From NCBI RefSeq assembly GCF_020329485.1, contig NZ_JAGKJI010000015.1, forward strand, positions 62,001-126,000: DNA of 64,000 nt, given 5' to 3'. Shown here one piece after another: positions 1-9,585 of the stretch (within the stretch, counting starts at the first letter, position 1; each line of letters begins with the position of its first letter). The stretch comes from Bradyrhizobium cenepequi (GTDB lineage: Bacteria; Pseudomonadota; Alphaproteobacteria; Rhizobiales; Xanthobacteraceae). The notes below the pieces were generated by a model. That model saw only the letters and a list, made by a program, of their open reading frames with translations, searched no databases and was not told the origin of the DNA. Both the position numbers and the translations under genes were made by a program.

Positions 1-627
1 GACCTGGTTGATGGAGTTGGAGGTCTGATCGAGCATGATGTCGATCTGCCCGGCAACAAGATCGTTCAAGGCTGGCCCCGTACCGCGATACGGCACATAT
101 TGCAGCTTGATGCCGGAGACGTTCTCGAAATAGAGCCCGGCGATGTGGCTGCCAGAGCCTGCGCCAGCCGTGCCCGCGGTCGGCGGCGATGGGCGAGACT
201 TCAACCAGGCCAACAGTTCGCTCAGCGATTTCGCGGGGATCGCATTCTTGCTGACGATGATCATCGGATTGCTCGGCAGCAGCACCACCGGATCGAGATC
301 GGCGACGAGGTCATAGCCGAGCTTGTAGACGGCGCCGTTGGCGACATGCGTGCCGAGGTGGCCGAACGAGATGGTGTAGCCGTCCGCCGGCGAGCGCACC
401 GCGCGGCCAACGCCGATCGAGCCGCCCGCGCCCGTGACGTTCTCGATCAGGAGGTTCTCTCCGAGCGAGACCTTCATCCGCTCGGCGAGAATACGCGCCA
501 TCGCATCCGACGGCCCGCCGGCCGAGAACGGCACGATGATGGTGATCGGACGCGAGGGAAAATTCTCGGCGACCGCCGCGCTGCCGAACAAGAGGACTGC
601 CAGCATCGCCAGAACTATTCTTCGCAT
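1..627 (-). CDS. TctC/Bug-family periplasmic binding protein (3' part outside window)
   Basis: The frame is open from an ATG at 627 to the window edge, giving 209 codons without a stop, so the C-terminal third is missing. The product starts with a signal peptide (MRRIVLAMLAVLLFGSAAVA) followed by the family's characteristic ENFPSRPITIIVPFSAGGPSD stretch (here split only for reading), then the GTGPALNDL and GQIDIM motifs of tripartite tricarboxylate transporter receptors. Members bind carboxylates or other small organic acids in the periplasm and often work as orphans without the TctAB membrane pair, which is not visible here. A good ribosome site (GGGAGGGAG) precedes the ATG. It lies 89 bp downstream of the PLP enzyme on the same strand, so co-transcription is possible. 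Ligand unknown. Confidence 0.88.
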   Translation of the reverse strand, partial: MRRIVLAMLAVLLFGSAAVAENFPSRPITIIVPFSAGGPSDAMARILAERMKVSLGENLLIENVTGAGGSIGVGRAVRSPADGYTISFGHLGTHVANGAVYKLGYDLVADLDPVVLLPSNPMIIVSKNAIPAKSLSELLAWLKSRPSPPTAGTAGAGSGSHIAGLYFENVSGIKLQYVPYRGTGPALNDLVAGQIDIMLDQTSNSINQV

Positions 628-716
628 CGCTCCCTCCCCTGTAAAAAGCCGGGCTCGGCTTGTTCTTATTTGGACATGGTCAACTCAACAGAACGGTACC
701 CGCTTTCTCTAATTCT

Positions 717-1958
<1,242 letters not shown>

Positions 1959-1976
1959 GGTTCGCCGTCCCTCTCG

Positions 1977-3398
1977 TTACATGTTGAGAACACGCCCATA
2001 GGCGTCCAACACCGCTTCCTTCATCATCTCCGACAGCGTCGGATGCGGGAAGATGGTGTGCATCAATTCTTCCTCTGTTGTCTCGAGGTTCATCGCGATC
2101 ACATACCCCTGGATCAGCTCGGTGACCTCTGCGCCGACCATGTGCGCGCCGAGCAGCTGCCCGGTCTTCTTGTCGAAGATCACCTTGACCAGGCCCTGGT
2201 CCTCGCCGAGCGCGATCGCCTTGCCATTGCCGACGAAGGGGAAGCGACCGACGCGAATGTCGCGGCCGGCTTCCTTGGCTTTGGCCTCGTTCATGCCGAC
2301 GGACGCGACCTGCGGATGGCAATAGGTGCAGCCGGGGATCATGTTCTTGTCCATGGGGTGCGGATTGAGGCCCTTGATCGCCTCGACGCAGATGATGCCC
2401 TCGTGCTCAGCCTTGTGCGCGAGCATTGGGGGACCGGCGACGTCGCCGATCGCATAGATGCCGGGAACGTTGGTCCGGCAATAGCCGTCAATCGCGATGA
2501 TGCCGCGCTCGGCCTTCACGCCGATCTTCTCCAACCCGATGTTCTCGACATTGCCGACCACGCCGACGGCGGAGATCACGCGGTCGAACTCGATGGTCTG
2601 CGGCTTGCCCTTGCCGTCGTCGATGGTGGCGACCACGCTGTCGGTCTTCTTGTCGAGCTTTGTCACCTTGGTATTGGCCAGGATCTTGATGCCCCGCTTT
2701 TCGAACGCCTTGTGCGCGAATTTCGCGATCTCGACGTCCTCGACTGGCAGGATCTGCGGCAACACCTCAACGACCGTCACCTCCGCGCCGAGGGTACGGT
2801 AGAACGAGGCGAACTCGATGCCGATCGCGCCGGAGCCGATCACCAGCAGCGACTTCGGCATCTTGTCCGGCACCATCGCCTCGAAATAGGTCCATACCAG
2901 CTTCTTGTCGGGCTCGAGCCCCGGCAGCACGCGCGGCCGCGCGCCGGTCGCGATGATGATGTGCTTGGCCTGATAGGTGCCCTCGCCCAGCGCGCCCTTC
3001 GGCGCCTCGACCGGCGATTTTTTCACCGTCAGCTTACCCGGTGCATCGATCGTCGCTTCACCCCAGATCGTCGTGACCTTGTTCTTGCGGAATAGAAAGC
3101 CGACGCCATCGTTCAGCCGCTTCACCACATTGCGCGAGCGCTGCACCACCGCCTTCGGATCGAACGAGATGTTCTCCGCCGACAGGCCGTAATCCTTGGC
3201 ATGCTGCATCAGATGATAGACTTCCGCCGAGCGCAGCAGCGCCTTGGTCGGGATGCAGCCCCAATTGTTGCAGATGCCGCCGAGATAGGCCTTTTCCACC
3301 ACCGCCGTCTTGAAGCCGAGCTGAGCCGCGCGGATCGCGGTGACGTAGCCGCCGGGGCCGGCGCCGATAATGATAACGTCGAAGGAAGTGTCAGCCAT
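1977..3398 (-). CDS. lpdA: dihydrolipoyl dehydrogenase (E3) of pyruvate dehydrogenase
   Basis: FAD-dependent disulfide oxidoreductase that reoxidises dihydrolipoyl groups with NAD+. Visible are the N-terminal FAD loop GAGPGGY, the redox pair in GGICNNWGCIPTK, the NAD-binding GSGAIGIEFA loop, the AIGDVAG FAD motif and the C-terminal HPTLSE catalytic histidine-glutamate. The CNNWGC spacing is the variant seen in E3 proteins encoded with alphaproteobacterial PDH genes rather than the CLNVGC of 2-oxoglutarate-linked E3. The ATG at 3398 overlaps the stop of the upstream 61 aa gene by one base (TGATG), which favours translational coupling; a GTG one codon earlier is the alternative start. Confidence 0.96.
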   Translation of the reverse strand: MADTSFDVIIIGAGPGGYVTAIRAAQLGFKTAVVEKAYLGGICNNWGCIPTKALLRSAEVYHLMQHAKDYGLSAENISFDPKAVVQRSRNVVKRLNDGVGFLFRKNKVTTIWGEATIDAPGKLTVKKSPVEAPKGALGEGTYQAKHIIIATGARPRVLPGLEPDKKLVWTYFEAMVPDKMPKSLLVIGSGAIGIEFASFYRTLGAEVTVVEVLPQILPVEDVEIAKFAHKAFEKRGIKILANTKVTKLDKKTDSVVATIDDGKGKPQTIEFDRVISAVGVVGNVENIGLEKIGVKAERGIIAIDGYCRTNVPGIYAIGDVAGPPMLAHKAEHEGIICVEAIKGLNPHPMDKNMIPGCTYCHPQVASVGMNEAKAKEAGRDIRVGRFPFVGNGKAIALGEDQGLVKVIFDKKTGQLLGAHMVGAEVTELIQGYVIAMNLETTEEELMHTIFPHPTLSEMMKEAVLDAYGRVLNM

Positions 3399-3583
3399 CA
3401 CAAATCCGATCTAGCGAGAGCAACCAGGAATCCGGTCCATCCAACCGCAAGCAGTCCGGCGCCGCCCAGCATGATCCGGAACTGGGTCGTCGATGCCAGG
3501 TCACGCGCGCGGACGATCAGCGCAGCAATCGCGAGCGCTATTGCAACAACATAAGGACCATAGAGCAATGCGTTAGACGTCAC
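3398..3583 (-). CDS. small two-helix membrane protein between pdhC and lpdA
   Basis: A 61 aa protein with a GTG start. Two hydrophobic segments are visible, about residues 8-25 (YVVAIALAIAALIV) and 38-56 (MLGGAGLLAVGWTGFLVAL), joined by a basic loop (RARDL), so it should span the membrane twice. It begins 3 bp after the pdhC stop and its own stop is interlocked with the lpdA start, so it is certainly translated within the operon if it is a gene. I know of no assigned function. The tight packing between E2 and E3 genes is the main argument that it is real. Confidence 0.72.
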   Translation of the reverse strand: MTSNALLYGPYVVAIALAIAALIVRARDLASTTQFRIMLGGAGLLAVGWTGFLVALARSDL

Positions 3584-3586
3584 GCA

Positions 3587-4957
3587 TCACACCATCATCA
3601 TAACGGGGTTTTCGATCAGCTGCTTGAAGGCGCCGATGAGCTCGGCGCCGAGCGCGCCGTCGATGGCGCGATGGTCGCAGGACAGCGTCACGCTCATGAT
3701 GCTGGCGATCTCGATCTTGCCGCCCCGCACCACCGGCCGCTCCTCGCTGGTGCCGACGGCGAGGATCGTCGCATGCGGCGGATTGATCACGGCGGTGAAG
3801 TGGTTGATGCCGTACATGCCGAGGTTGGAGACGGCGGTGGTACCGCCCTGATACTCTTCCGGCTTCAGCTTGCGCGCACGGGCGCGGGCGGCGAAATCCT
3901 TCATCTCGCCCGAGATCACCGACAGCGTCTTGGTTTCCGCCTTCCGGATGATCGGCGTAATCAGGCCGCTTGGCATCGCCACCGCCACACCGACGTCGGA
4001 ATGCTTGTGCTTGACCATGCCGCCGTCGGTCCAGCTCACATTGCAGTTCGGGATCTTCTGCAGTGCGATCGCCATCGCCTTGATGACGAAGTCGTTCACC
4101 GAGAGCTTGTAGAGCGGCTTCTTGTCGGCGTCCTTTGGTGCGGCGGCATTGATCTCCTCGCGGGCGGCGAGCAGCTTTCCGATATCGCAGTCGATCGTCA
4201 GATAGAAATGCGGAATCTGCTGGATCGACGCGGTCAGCCGCTGCGCGATCGTGCGGCGCATGCCGTCATGCGGCACGATCTCGTACGAGCCCGGCTCGAA
4301 CAATGCGAGGATCTGCTGGTCCGACATTGACGGCGCGATAGACGGCGTCGTGCTGGGCGCAGCCGGCGGCGCCTTCAGGCCCTTGCCGGACTTCGCCTCT
4401 TCGACGTCGCGCGCGATGACGCGGCCATGCGGACCGCTGCCGTTGATGCGCCCGAGCTCGATGCCGGCTCCCTTGGCGAGGCGCCGTGCCAGCGGTGACG
4501 AGAAGATGCGGGTGTGCCCGTTGCCCTGGGGCGCCGGTGCCGCGGCTTGCGGCGCGGGTGCCGGGGCTGCAGCAGGCGCCGCAGCTTTCGGTGCCGGCGC
4601 TGGTTGGGCGGGGGCCGGCGCAGGCGCCGGTGCAGCAGCGGGCTTGGCAGCGGGCGCCTCGGCAGCCTTCGGCGGCGCAGACGTCGCCGCACCTGCAGCC
4701 GCCTTCACGTCTTCGCCGTCGCCGGCCAGCACCGCGATCACGTCGTTCACCGCGACGTCCTGCGTGCCCTCAGGCACCAGGATCTTGGCGATGGTGCCCT
4801 CATCGACCGCCTCGACTTCCATCGTCGCCTTGTCGGTCTCGATCTCCGCGATCACGTCGCCGGACTTGACCTTGTCGCCCTCCTTCTTGAGCCACTTGGC
4901 CAGATTGCCCTTCTCCATGGTAGGCGACAGCGCGGGCATCAGGATGTTGATGGGCAT
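3587..4957 (-). CDS. pdhC: dihydrolipoamide acetyltransferase (E2) of pyruvate dehydrogenase
   Basis: 456 aa core of the complex. Domains in order: one N-terminal lipoyl domain with the lipoylated lysine K43 in ETDKATME; a long Ala/Pro-rich flexible linker (about 90-150); a peripheral subunit-binding domain (SSPLARRLAKGAGIELG, then GSGPHGRVIARDVE); and the catalytic acyltransferase domain ending with the active-site motif DHRAIDGALGAE. It transfers acetyl from E1 to CoA. Located between the deaminase-like gene (97 bp gap) and the 61 aa membrane protein (3 bp gap) in the pdh operon. Confidence 0.97.
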   Translation of the reverse strand: MPINILMPALSPTMEKGNLAKWLKKEGDKVKSGDVIAEIETDKATMEVEAVDEGTIAKILVPEGTQDVAVNDVIAVLAGDGEDVKAAAGAATSAPPKAAEAPAAKPAAAPAPAPAPAQPAPAPKAAAPAAAPAPAPQAAAPAPQGNGHTRIFSSPLARRLAKGAGIELGRINGSGPHGRVIARDVEEAKSGKGLKAPPAAPSTTPSIAPSMSDQQILALFEPGSYEIVPHDGMRRTIAQRLTASIQQIPHFYLTIDCDIGKLLAAREEINAAAPKDADKKPLYKLSVNDFVIKAMAIALQKIPNCNVSWTDGGMVKHKHSDVGVAVAMPSGLITPIIRKAETKTLSVISGEMKDFAARARARKLKPEEYQGGTTAVSNLGMYGINHFTAVINPPHATILAVGTSEERPVVRGGKIEIASIMSVTLSCDHRAIDGALGAELIGAFKQLIENPVMMMV

Positions 4958-5054
4958 GGTGACCTCACAAAGCTAACTTTTGCATGGCGGCTTCCGTCAC
5001 GTGAGGAAGTCAGCCGGAATTGTCTGGGACGGATCGGTGTAGGCGGAAGACGCC

Positions 5055-5513
5055 TCAATTGCCGATATCGCCCTGCCAGGTGCGCTCGTTGGCGGGATCC
5101 GAGCGCCAGTTCTTCATCATGTTGCTCGAGCGGTCGTCTGCGAGATCGATGAAGGGGATGCCGAACTGCGTCAGGATGTCCTTGCTGCCCGGGAACGTCA
5201 CGGACTCCCCGATCACCAGGAGCTTCAGCTTGAACAATCCGATCGCGCCGGCGCACATCGAACACGGCGAGAGCGTCGTGTACATGACGGTATCATGGAA
5301 CGAGATCAGGCCGGCGTCGCGGAAGCACGACATCTCGCCGTGCAGGATCACGTTCTTCTCCTGCATCCGCCGATTATGGCCGCGCGCGATGACCTTGTTG
5401 TCGCGCGTCAGCACCGCGCCGATCGGCAATCCGCCCTCGGAGATGCCGATCTCCGCCTCGCGGATCGCTTCCGCCATGAAGTCGTAGTGGTATTGCTCGA
5501 TGGTCACGATCAA
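5055..5513 (-). CDS. cytosine deaminase-like nucleoside/base deaminase
   Basis: 152 aa zinc-dependent deaminase of the CDA fold. The zinc ligands and proton shuttle are visible as H58 and E60 in HGE, and C84 and C87 in SPCSMC. Beyond the generic motif, the stretch YTTLSPCSMCAGAI, the VIGESVTF segment and the closing DIGN recall yeast-type cytosine deaminase (Fcy1), which carries YTTLSPCDMCTGAI and ends in DIGE. The likely reaction is cytosine to uracil or a related aminopyrimidine or purine deamination. Its ATG overlaps the stop of the DUF5076 gene by four bases (ATGA), and it sits inside the pyruvate dehydrogenase operon, a context with no obvious metabolic link. Substrate not determined by sequence alone. 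Confidence 0.85.
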   Translation of the reverse strand: MIVTIEQYHYDFMAEAIREAEIGISEGGLPIGAVLTRDNKVIARGHNRRMQEKNVILHGEMSCFRDAGLISFHDTVMYTTLSPCSMCAGAIGLFKLKLLVIGESVTFPGSKDILTQFGIPFIDLADDRSSNMMKNWRSDPANERTWQGDIGN

Positions 5514-5815
5514 TGCCCCTGTTTCGATCGCGGCGTGGTGCTGCCCGGATCGGTCGGCCGCGCGACCTCAGCCTCGAACATGTCGATGATGCGAGCGAGC
5601 GCCTCTTCCTCGGTGTACTCGCTCTCCCGCGCATAGGCGCGCGCGGCGTGACGGGCGATGTCGACCAGCATCAGGCCCCAGGTATCCGGCTCCTCAAAGG
5701 CGCGCTGGAAGGCGATGGAGAGTCCGCCGTCGACAACAAAGGCGCGCAGCACCTCGATCGCATCATCGCGACCCATCACGTCAGGCGGTAATGGCTGTTC
5801 CTGCGGGCCCGCCAT
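5510..5815 (-). CDS. DUF5076 domain protein
   Basis: 101 aa soluble protein whose body (GRDDAIEVLRAFVVDGGLSI, then EPDTWGLMLVDIARHAARAY) matches what I know as DUF5076, a small alphaproteobacterial family of unknown function. A tail from about residue 85 is polar and low complexity. No membrane segment or catalytic motif is apparent. It begins 3 bp after the pdhB stop and overlaps the deaminase start by 4 bp, so it is translated as part of the pdh operon. Its position directly after pdhB suggests a role connected with the complex, but that is inference. Confidence 0.78.
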   Translation of the reverse strand: MAGPQEQPLPPDVMGRDDAIEVLRAFVVDGGLSIAFQRAFEEPDTWGLMLVDIARHAARAYARESEYTEEEALARIIDMFEAEVARPTDPGSTTPRSKQGH

Positions 5816-5818
5816 GCG

Positions 5819-7219
5819 TCACCGGTAACAAACGGCCTTGGCGGCTTCCACCACCTCGGCGACTGAAGGCAAAGCCATCTTCTCGAGATTGGCCGCGTAG
5901 GGCATCGGCACGTCCTTGCCGGATACGCGCGCAACCGGTGCATCCAGGTAATCGAAGGCATGCTCCATGATGCGGGCGGCGATCTCGGCGCCGACGCCGC
6001 TCTGCTGCCAGCCCTCCTCGACCGTCACCGCGCGGCCGGTCTTCTGGATCGAGGCGACGATAGTCTCGGTGTCCATCGGGCGCAGCGTGCGCAGGTCGAC
6101 CACTTCCGCCTCAATGCCTTCTTTGGCGAGTTCGTCGGCCGCCTTCAGCGAATAGGTCATGCCGTTGGACCAGGAAATGATCGTGACATGCTGGCCCTTG
6201 CGAGCGACGCGCGCCTTGCCGATCGGCACGATGTAATCGTCGAGCTTCGGCACCTCGCCGGAATGACCGTACAGCACCTCGTTCTCGAGGAAGATCACCG
6301 GATTGGGATCGCGGATCGCAGCCTTCAAGAGGCCCTTGTAGTCGGCGGCCGAGAACGGCGCGACCACCTTCAGCCCCGGGATGTGCGAGTACCAGGACGA
6401 ATAGTCCTGGCTATGCTGGGCGGCAACGCGCGCCGCGGCGCCGTTCGGTCCGCGGAACACGATCGAGCAACCCATCTGGCCGCCGGACATATAGAGCGTC
6501 TTGGCGGCGGAGTTGATCAGCTGGTCCATCGCCTGCATGGCGAAGTTGAAGGTCATGAACTCGACGACCGGCTTGAGGCCCGCCATCGCCGCACCGATGC
6601 CGATGCCGGCAAAGCCATGCTCGGTGATCGGCGTGTCGATGACGCGCCTTGCGCCGAACTCCTGCAGCAGCCCTTGGCTCACCTTGTAGGCGCCCTGATA
6701 TTCGGCGACCTCCTCGCCTATCAGGAAGACATCCGGATCGCGCCGCATCTCCTCCGCCATGGCGTCACGCAGGGCTTCGCGGATGGTCTGGGTCATCATC
6801 TCGGTGCCGGCGGGTACCTCCGGCTCGGGCTCGCTGACGGCCTTCGGCGCGGCCGGCGTTTTCTCTTCCGCCTTGGGTGCAGGCGCCTCGGTCTTGGCCG
6901 CCGCAGGAGGTGCGGACTCGGCTGCCTTCTCCTGCTTTGCCGGGCTGGCGGCCTTGGCGAGATCGGAGGCGCTTTCGCCGTCGGCCAGGATGGTCGCAAT
7001 CGGCGTGTTGACGGCGACGTCGGCAGTGCCTTCCGGGATCAGGATCTTGCCGAGCGTGCCCTCATCGGTCGCTTCGACCTCCATGGTGGCTTTATCGGTC
7101 TCGATCTCGGCGATGACATCGCCGGACTTGATCAGCTCGCCTTCCTTTTTCAGCCATTTGGCGAGGTTGCCCTTCTCCATCGTGGGCGACAGCGCAGGCA
7201 TGAGAACTTGAATGGGCAT
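5819..7219 (-). CDS. pdhB: pyruvate dehydrogenase E1 component subunit beta with N-terminal lipoyl domain
   Basis: 466 aa. Residues 1-80 form a lipoyl domain nearly identical to that of the neighbouring E2, with K43 in ETDKATME. An Ala/Pro/Glu-rich linker (about 90-140) leads into a transketolase-like beta subunit (MTQTIREALRDAMAEEMRRD, then EVAEYQGAYKVSQGL). The C-terminal transketolase domain reads AVTVEEGWQQSGVGAEIAARI. E1-beta with its own lipoyl domain is known in rhizobia and other alphaproteobacteria. With PdhA it decarboxylates pyruvate and acetylates lipoate. Gap to pdhA is 38 bp. Confidence 0.97.
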   Translation of the reverse strand: MPIQVLMPALSPTMEKGNLAKWLKKEGELIKSGDVIAEIETDKATMEVEATDEGTLGKILIPEGTADVAVNTPIATILADGESASDLAKAASPAKQEKAAESAPPAAAKTEAPAPKAEEKTPAAPKAVSEPEPEVPAGTEMMTQTIREALRDAMAEEMRRDPDVFLIGEEVAEYQGAYKVSQGLLQEFGARRVIDTPITEHGFAGIGIGAAMAGLKPVVEFMTFNFAMQAMDQLINSAAKTLYMSGGQMGCSIVFRGPNGAAARVAAQHSQDYSSWYSHIPGLKVVAPFSAADYKGLLKAAIRDPNPVIFLENEVLYGHSGEVPKLDDYIVPIGKARVARKGQHVTIISWSNGMTYSLKAADELAKEGIEAEVVDLRTLRPMDTETIVASIQKTGRAVTVEEGWQQSGVGAEIAARIMEHAFDYLDAPVARVSGKDVPMPYAANLEKMALPSVAEVVEAAKAVCYR

Positions 7220-7257
7220 ATCGGCTCCCGGATCACTCTTTCGTTTTCAGTCTGCGC

Positions 7258-8280
7258 TTAGCGGTAGACGTCGGTGTAGAGCTCGGACGGATCGGGCTCG
7301 GGATCGTGCTGGGCAAAGTCGGCGGCGCCATTGATGATGTCACGCACCTCGCCGTCGATCGACTTCAAGTCCTGCTCGCTCACTCCGCCGGCAAGCAGGC
7401 GATTGCGCACCTGCTCGATCGGGTCTTGGTCATGGCGGACCTTCTCCACCTCCTCCCGGGTCCGGTACTTGGCCGGATCGGACATCGAGTGGCCGCGATA
7501 GCGGTAGGTCTGCATCTCCAGGATATAGGGACCCTTGCCCGCGCGGCACCAAGCAACCGCCTCGTCACCGGCGGCTTTCACGGCACGGACGTCCATGCCG
7601 TCGACCTGCTGGCCCGGGATGTTGAAAGAGAGGCCGCGCTTGGAGAAATCGGTTTGCGCCGAGGAGCGCGTCACCGAGGTGCCCATGGCATAACGGTTGT
7701 TCTCGATGATGTAGACGACCGGCAGCTTCCACAGCTCGGCCATGTTGAAGCTTTCATAGACCTGGCCTTGGTTGGCGGCGCCGTCGCCAAAATAGGCCAG
7801 GCTCACGAAATCGTTTTCCCGGTAGCGGTTGGCGAAGGCGAGACCGGTGCCGAGCGAGACCTGCGCGCCGACGATGCCGTGGCCGCCGTAAAAGTGCTCG
7901 GCCACGCTGAACATGTGCATTGAGCCGCCCTTGCCCTTGGAATAGCCGCCGCGGCGTCCAGTGAGTTCGGCCATCACGCCCTTGGGATCCATGCCGCACG
8001 CGAGCATGTGCCCGTGGTCTCGGTACCCCGTTATGACCTGGTCACCCTTCTTCAGGGTCATCTGCATGCCGACGACGACGGCCTCCTGGCCGATATAGAG
8101 ATGGCAGAAGCCGCCGATCGCACCCATGCCGTAGAGCTGGCCGGCCTTCTCCTCGAAGCGCCGAATCAGGAGCATGTCGCGCAGCGCGCGAAGTTCCTGT
8201 TCTCTGGTGAATTCCGGCGGGGAGCCGTTCCCCTTCTCCTGCCCTGCTTCCTTTGTGACGCTTTTCTTGGGTGCGGCCAT
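7258..8280 (-). CDS. pdhA: pyruvate dehydrogenase E1 component subunit alpha
   Basis: 340 aa ThDP-dependent subunit. The thiamine diphosphate motif runs from GDGAANQGQVYESFN to ENNRYAMGT, and the phosphorylation-loop-like RYRGHSMSDPAKYR follows. The first 25 residues are basic and polar (MAAPKKSVTKEAGQEKGNG). It is the first gene of the pdh operon. The 149 bp immediately upstream (8291-8439) are duplicated at 19159-19302, so this leader probably carries the operon promoter. Confidence 0.97.
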   Translation of the reverse strand: MAAPKKSVTKEAGQEKGNGSPPEFTREQELRALRDMLLIRRFEEKAGQLYGMGAIGGFCHLYIGQEAVVVGMQMTLKKGDQVITGYRDHGHMLACGMDPKGVMAELTGRRGGYSKGKGGSMHMFSVAEHFYGGHGIVGAQVSLGTGLAFANRYRENDFVSLAYFGDGAANQGQVYESFNMAELWKLPVVYIIENNRYAMGTSVTRSSAQTDFSKRGLSFNIPGQQVDGMDVRAVKAAGDEAVAWCRAGKGPYILEMQTYRYRGHSMSDPAKYRTREEVEKVRHDQDPIEQVRNRLLAGGVSEQDLKSIDGEVRDIINGAADFAQHDPEPDPSELYTDVYR

Positions 8281-8290
8281 GGCATTTCCG

Positions 8291-8439
8291 GATGAGAGGG
8301 GACGATTTGGCCCTCTCTAGCCCAACTCAAACGGCCGTGGAAGGATTGCGTGCGCCGGGTGGAATATTGCTTATGCCGCAGTGCAGCGCAGATCAAAATA
8401 TTGCTATCGATTGATGCGTTCGTTCGGAATTTCATTGCG
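8291..8439 (-). repeat. pdhA leader, copy A of a direct repeat
   Basis: This segment starts 11 bp upstream of the pdhA ATG and matches 19159-19302 in the same orientation. The two copies differ by point changes and short indels; by eye about four-fifths of positions agree. The best-conserved core is GCCGCAGTGCAGCGC followed by GATCAAAA and ATTGCTATCGAT. Because both copies lie directly upstream of a coding region, the segment probably contains a promoter and operator. The GCTGCACTGC core (minus strand) vaguely recalls PhaR-type sites, which is speculation. Confidence 0.8.
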
Positions 8440-8548
8440 CGACCATGGCGCGGGCAGACGTCTCGCCGTCCGCAATCGCGAGATGCGGGCGCGCTGCCTG
8501 ATCTACGCGGGCTAGAAGTTTGGAGCGGATGCGGAAAGGATTCGTGGT

Positions 8549-8737
8549 TCACGTGTGACCAGAACCCGCGGAGGGCCGAGGTAACGTGACAATGGCCTCC
8601 AATCCGCCTTCAGGGCGGTTATGGATGTGCAATGCCGCGCCATGGCCGCGGATGACGGCCTGGGCTGCAGTAAGGCCAAGACCGATGCCGCCGCTCGTCC
8701 GAACGGCTTCCGTTACTGAGGCGAGTACACCGCCGCG
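8549..8737 (-). pseudogene. histidine kinase C-terminal fragment
   Basis: An open stretch of 62 codons bounded upstream by an in-frame TAG (8738-8740). It reads TEAVRTSGGIGLGLTAAQAV and then RGHGAALHIHNRPEGGLEAI before stopping at 8549. GIGLGL is the G2 box of a HATPase_c domain and the remainder is the usual end of such kinases. No start codon context, dimerisation domain or other ATP-binding boxes exist upstream, so it is a remnant. No kinase with this tail remains in the window. Confidence 0.68.
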
Positions 8738-8833
8738 CTATCGGCGCCGCCGTCGGCTACCATTTCTGAGCAGAGTTGAACCACCTTTATCTGGCAAAGG
8801 CGGCAGCTTGTTTGCCGCCCTCACGGTGGCGCG

Positions 8834-8928
8834 TCAGAAGAAGCCGAGCTTCTTGGGGCTGTAGTTGACCAGGAGATCCTTGGTCTGCTGATCGTGGTCG
8901 AGCATCATCTTGTGGGTCTCGCGGCTGG
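8834..8928 (-). pseudogene. aldehyde dehydrogenase 3'-end fragment
   Basis: About 94 bp match the 3' end of the intact aldehyde dehydrogenase gene (19347-19441) with about five mismatches. It encodes the last 31 residues or so, ending in LLVNYSPKKLGFF and a stop. The match breaks off abruptly at 8928, where a fragment of an unrelated gene on the other strand begins. It is a by-product of duplication, not a functional gene. Confidence 0.85.
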
Positions 8929-9075
8929 TGCAAAGACAAATGGGGCATCTCCTGGCAAATCACGCCGCGCGTGCTGACCGAGGCGCTAGCGGCTGGCGGT
9001 GATGAAGCGAAGCGCGCATTTGATGCGATGATGGGCATGAAGAAGATAGACGTCGCTGCGATCAAGACGGCGCGG
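8929..9075 (+). pseudogene. PhnB/VOC-family protein C-terminal fragment
   Basis: Forty-nine codons read CKDKWGISWQITPRVLTEAL, then a run containing GGDEAKRAFDAMM and GMKKIDVAAIKTAR. This is the C-terminal region of the PhnB-like (3-demethylubiquinone methyltransferase-annotated) vicinal oxygen chelate family, in which the WGxSWQI and MKKIDIA motifs are hallmarks. The N-terminal two thirds are absent because the frame abuts the aldehyde dehydrogenase fragment at 8929, and the normal stop codon is missing. Confidence 0.72.
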
Positions 9076-9096
9076 CTGACGTTGCGAGTAAAAGCC

Positions 9097-9468
9097 TCAC
9101 GGCTCCATCGTGTAGGAGCGTCCAGGTTCGAGCGCGTAGATGGTCAGAAAGCGGAGCGGCCGTTCCGGGTCACAATTGCGAAAGAGAGTGTGCGGAATAT
9201 CGGCCCGATCCTGCAAGGTCTCGCCCGCTCGATACTGCCGCGGATCATCGCTGCCATAGGCCGACTCGGCAACACCTTCGATGATGAAGACCACTCCCCC
9301 AACGGGATGTCGGTGAAGCGGAGCTGCGCCACCAGGTGGATAGGTCACCTCAACCACGACCAGTTCCCGATGATCGCCGGGCAATGGAAGACGTTCGAGA
9401 ACCTTACGTGTGACACCCGGAAACCCGGCCTGTTGGGCGCTTGCCTGACCATCGATACTTTCCGCCAT
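9097..9468 (-). CDS. cupin domain protein
   Basis: 123 aa single-domain cupin. The first cupin motif is seen in PPGGAAPLHRHPVGGVVFII with a continuing glutamate (IEGVAES), and the second in DIPHTLFRNCD. Histidines and glutamate suited to bind a metal are present. Such small cupins include sensor-like and oxygenase-like proteins, and the substrate cannot be told. It lies 117 bp downstream of the cyclase gene on the same strand and may be the last gene of that transcript. It begins the intact gene content after the debris at 8440-9075. Confidence 0.82.
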   Translation of the reverse strand: MAESIDGQASAQQAGFPGVTRKVLERLPLPGDHRELVVVEVTYPPGGAAPLHRHPVGGVVFIIEGVAESAYGSDDPRQYRAGETLQDRADIPHTLFRNCDPERPLRFLTIYALEPGRSYTMEP

Positions 9469-9585
9469 TGGACACCCCTTAACGTCGAGTCGTTATACTT
9501 CGATCAGATCGCGGTGCGAATGACTATGGGAACGCCTCGCCAATGCAACAAGGTGCCCGAGCGCAGTTCTCCATGTCGGCTCCTG

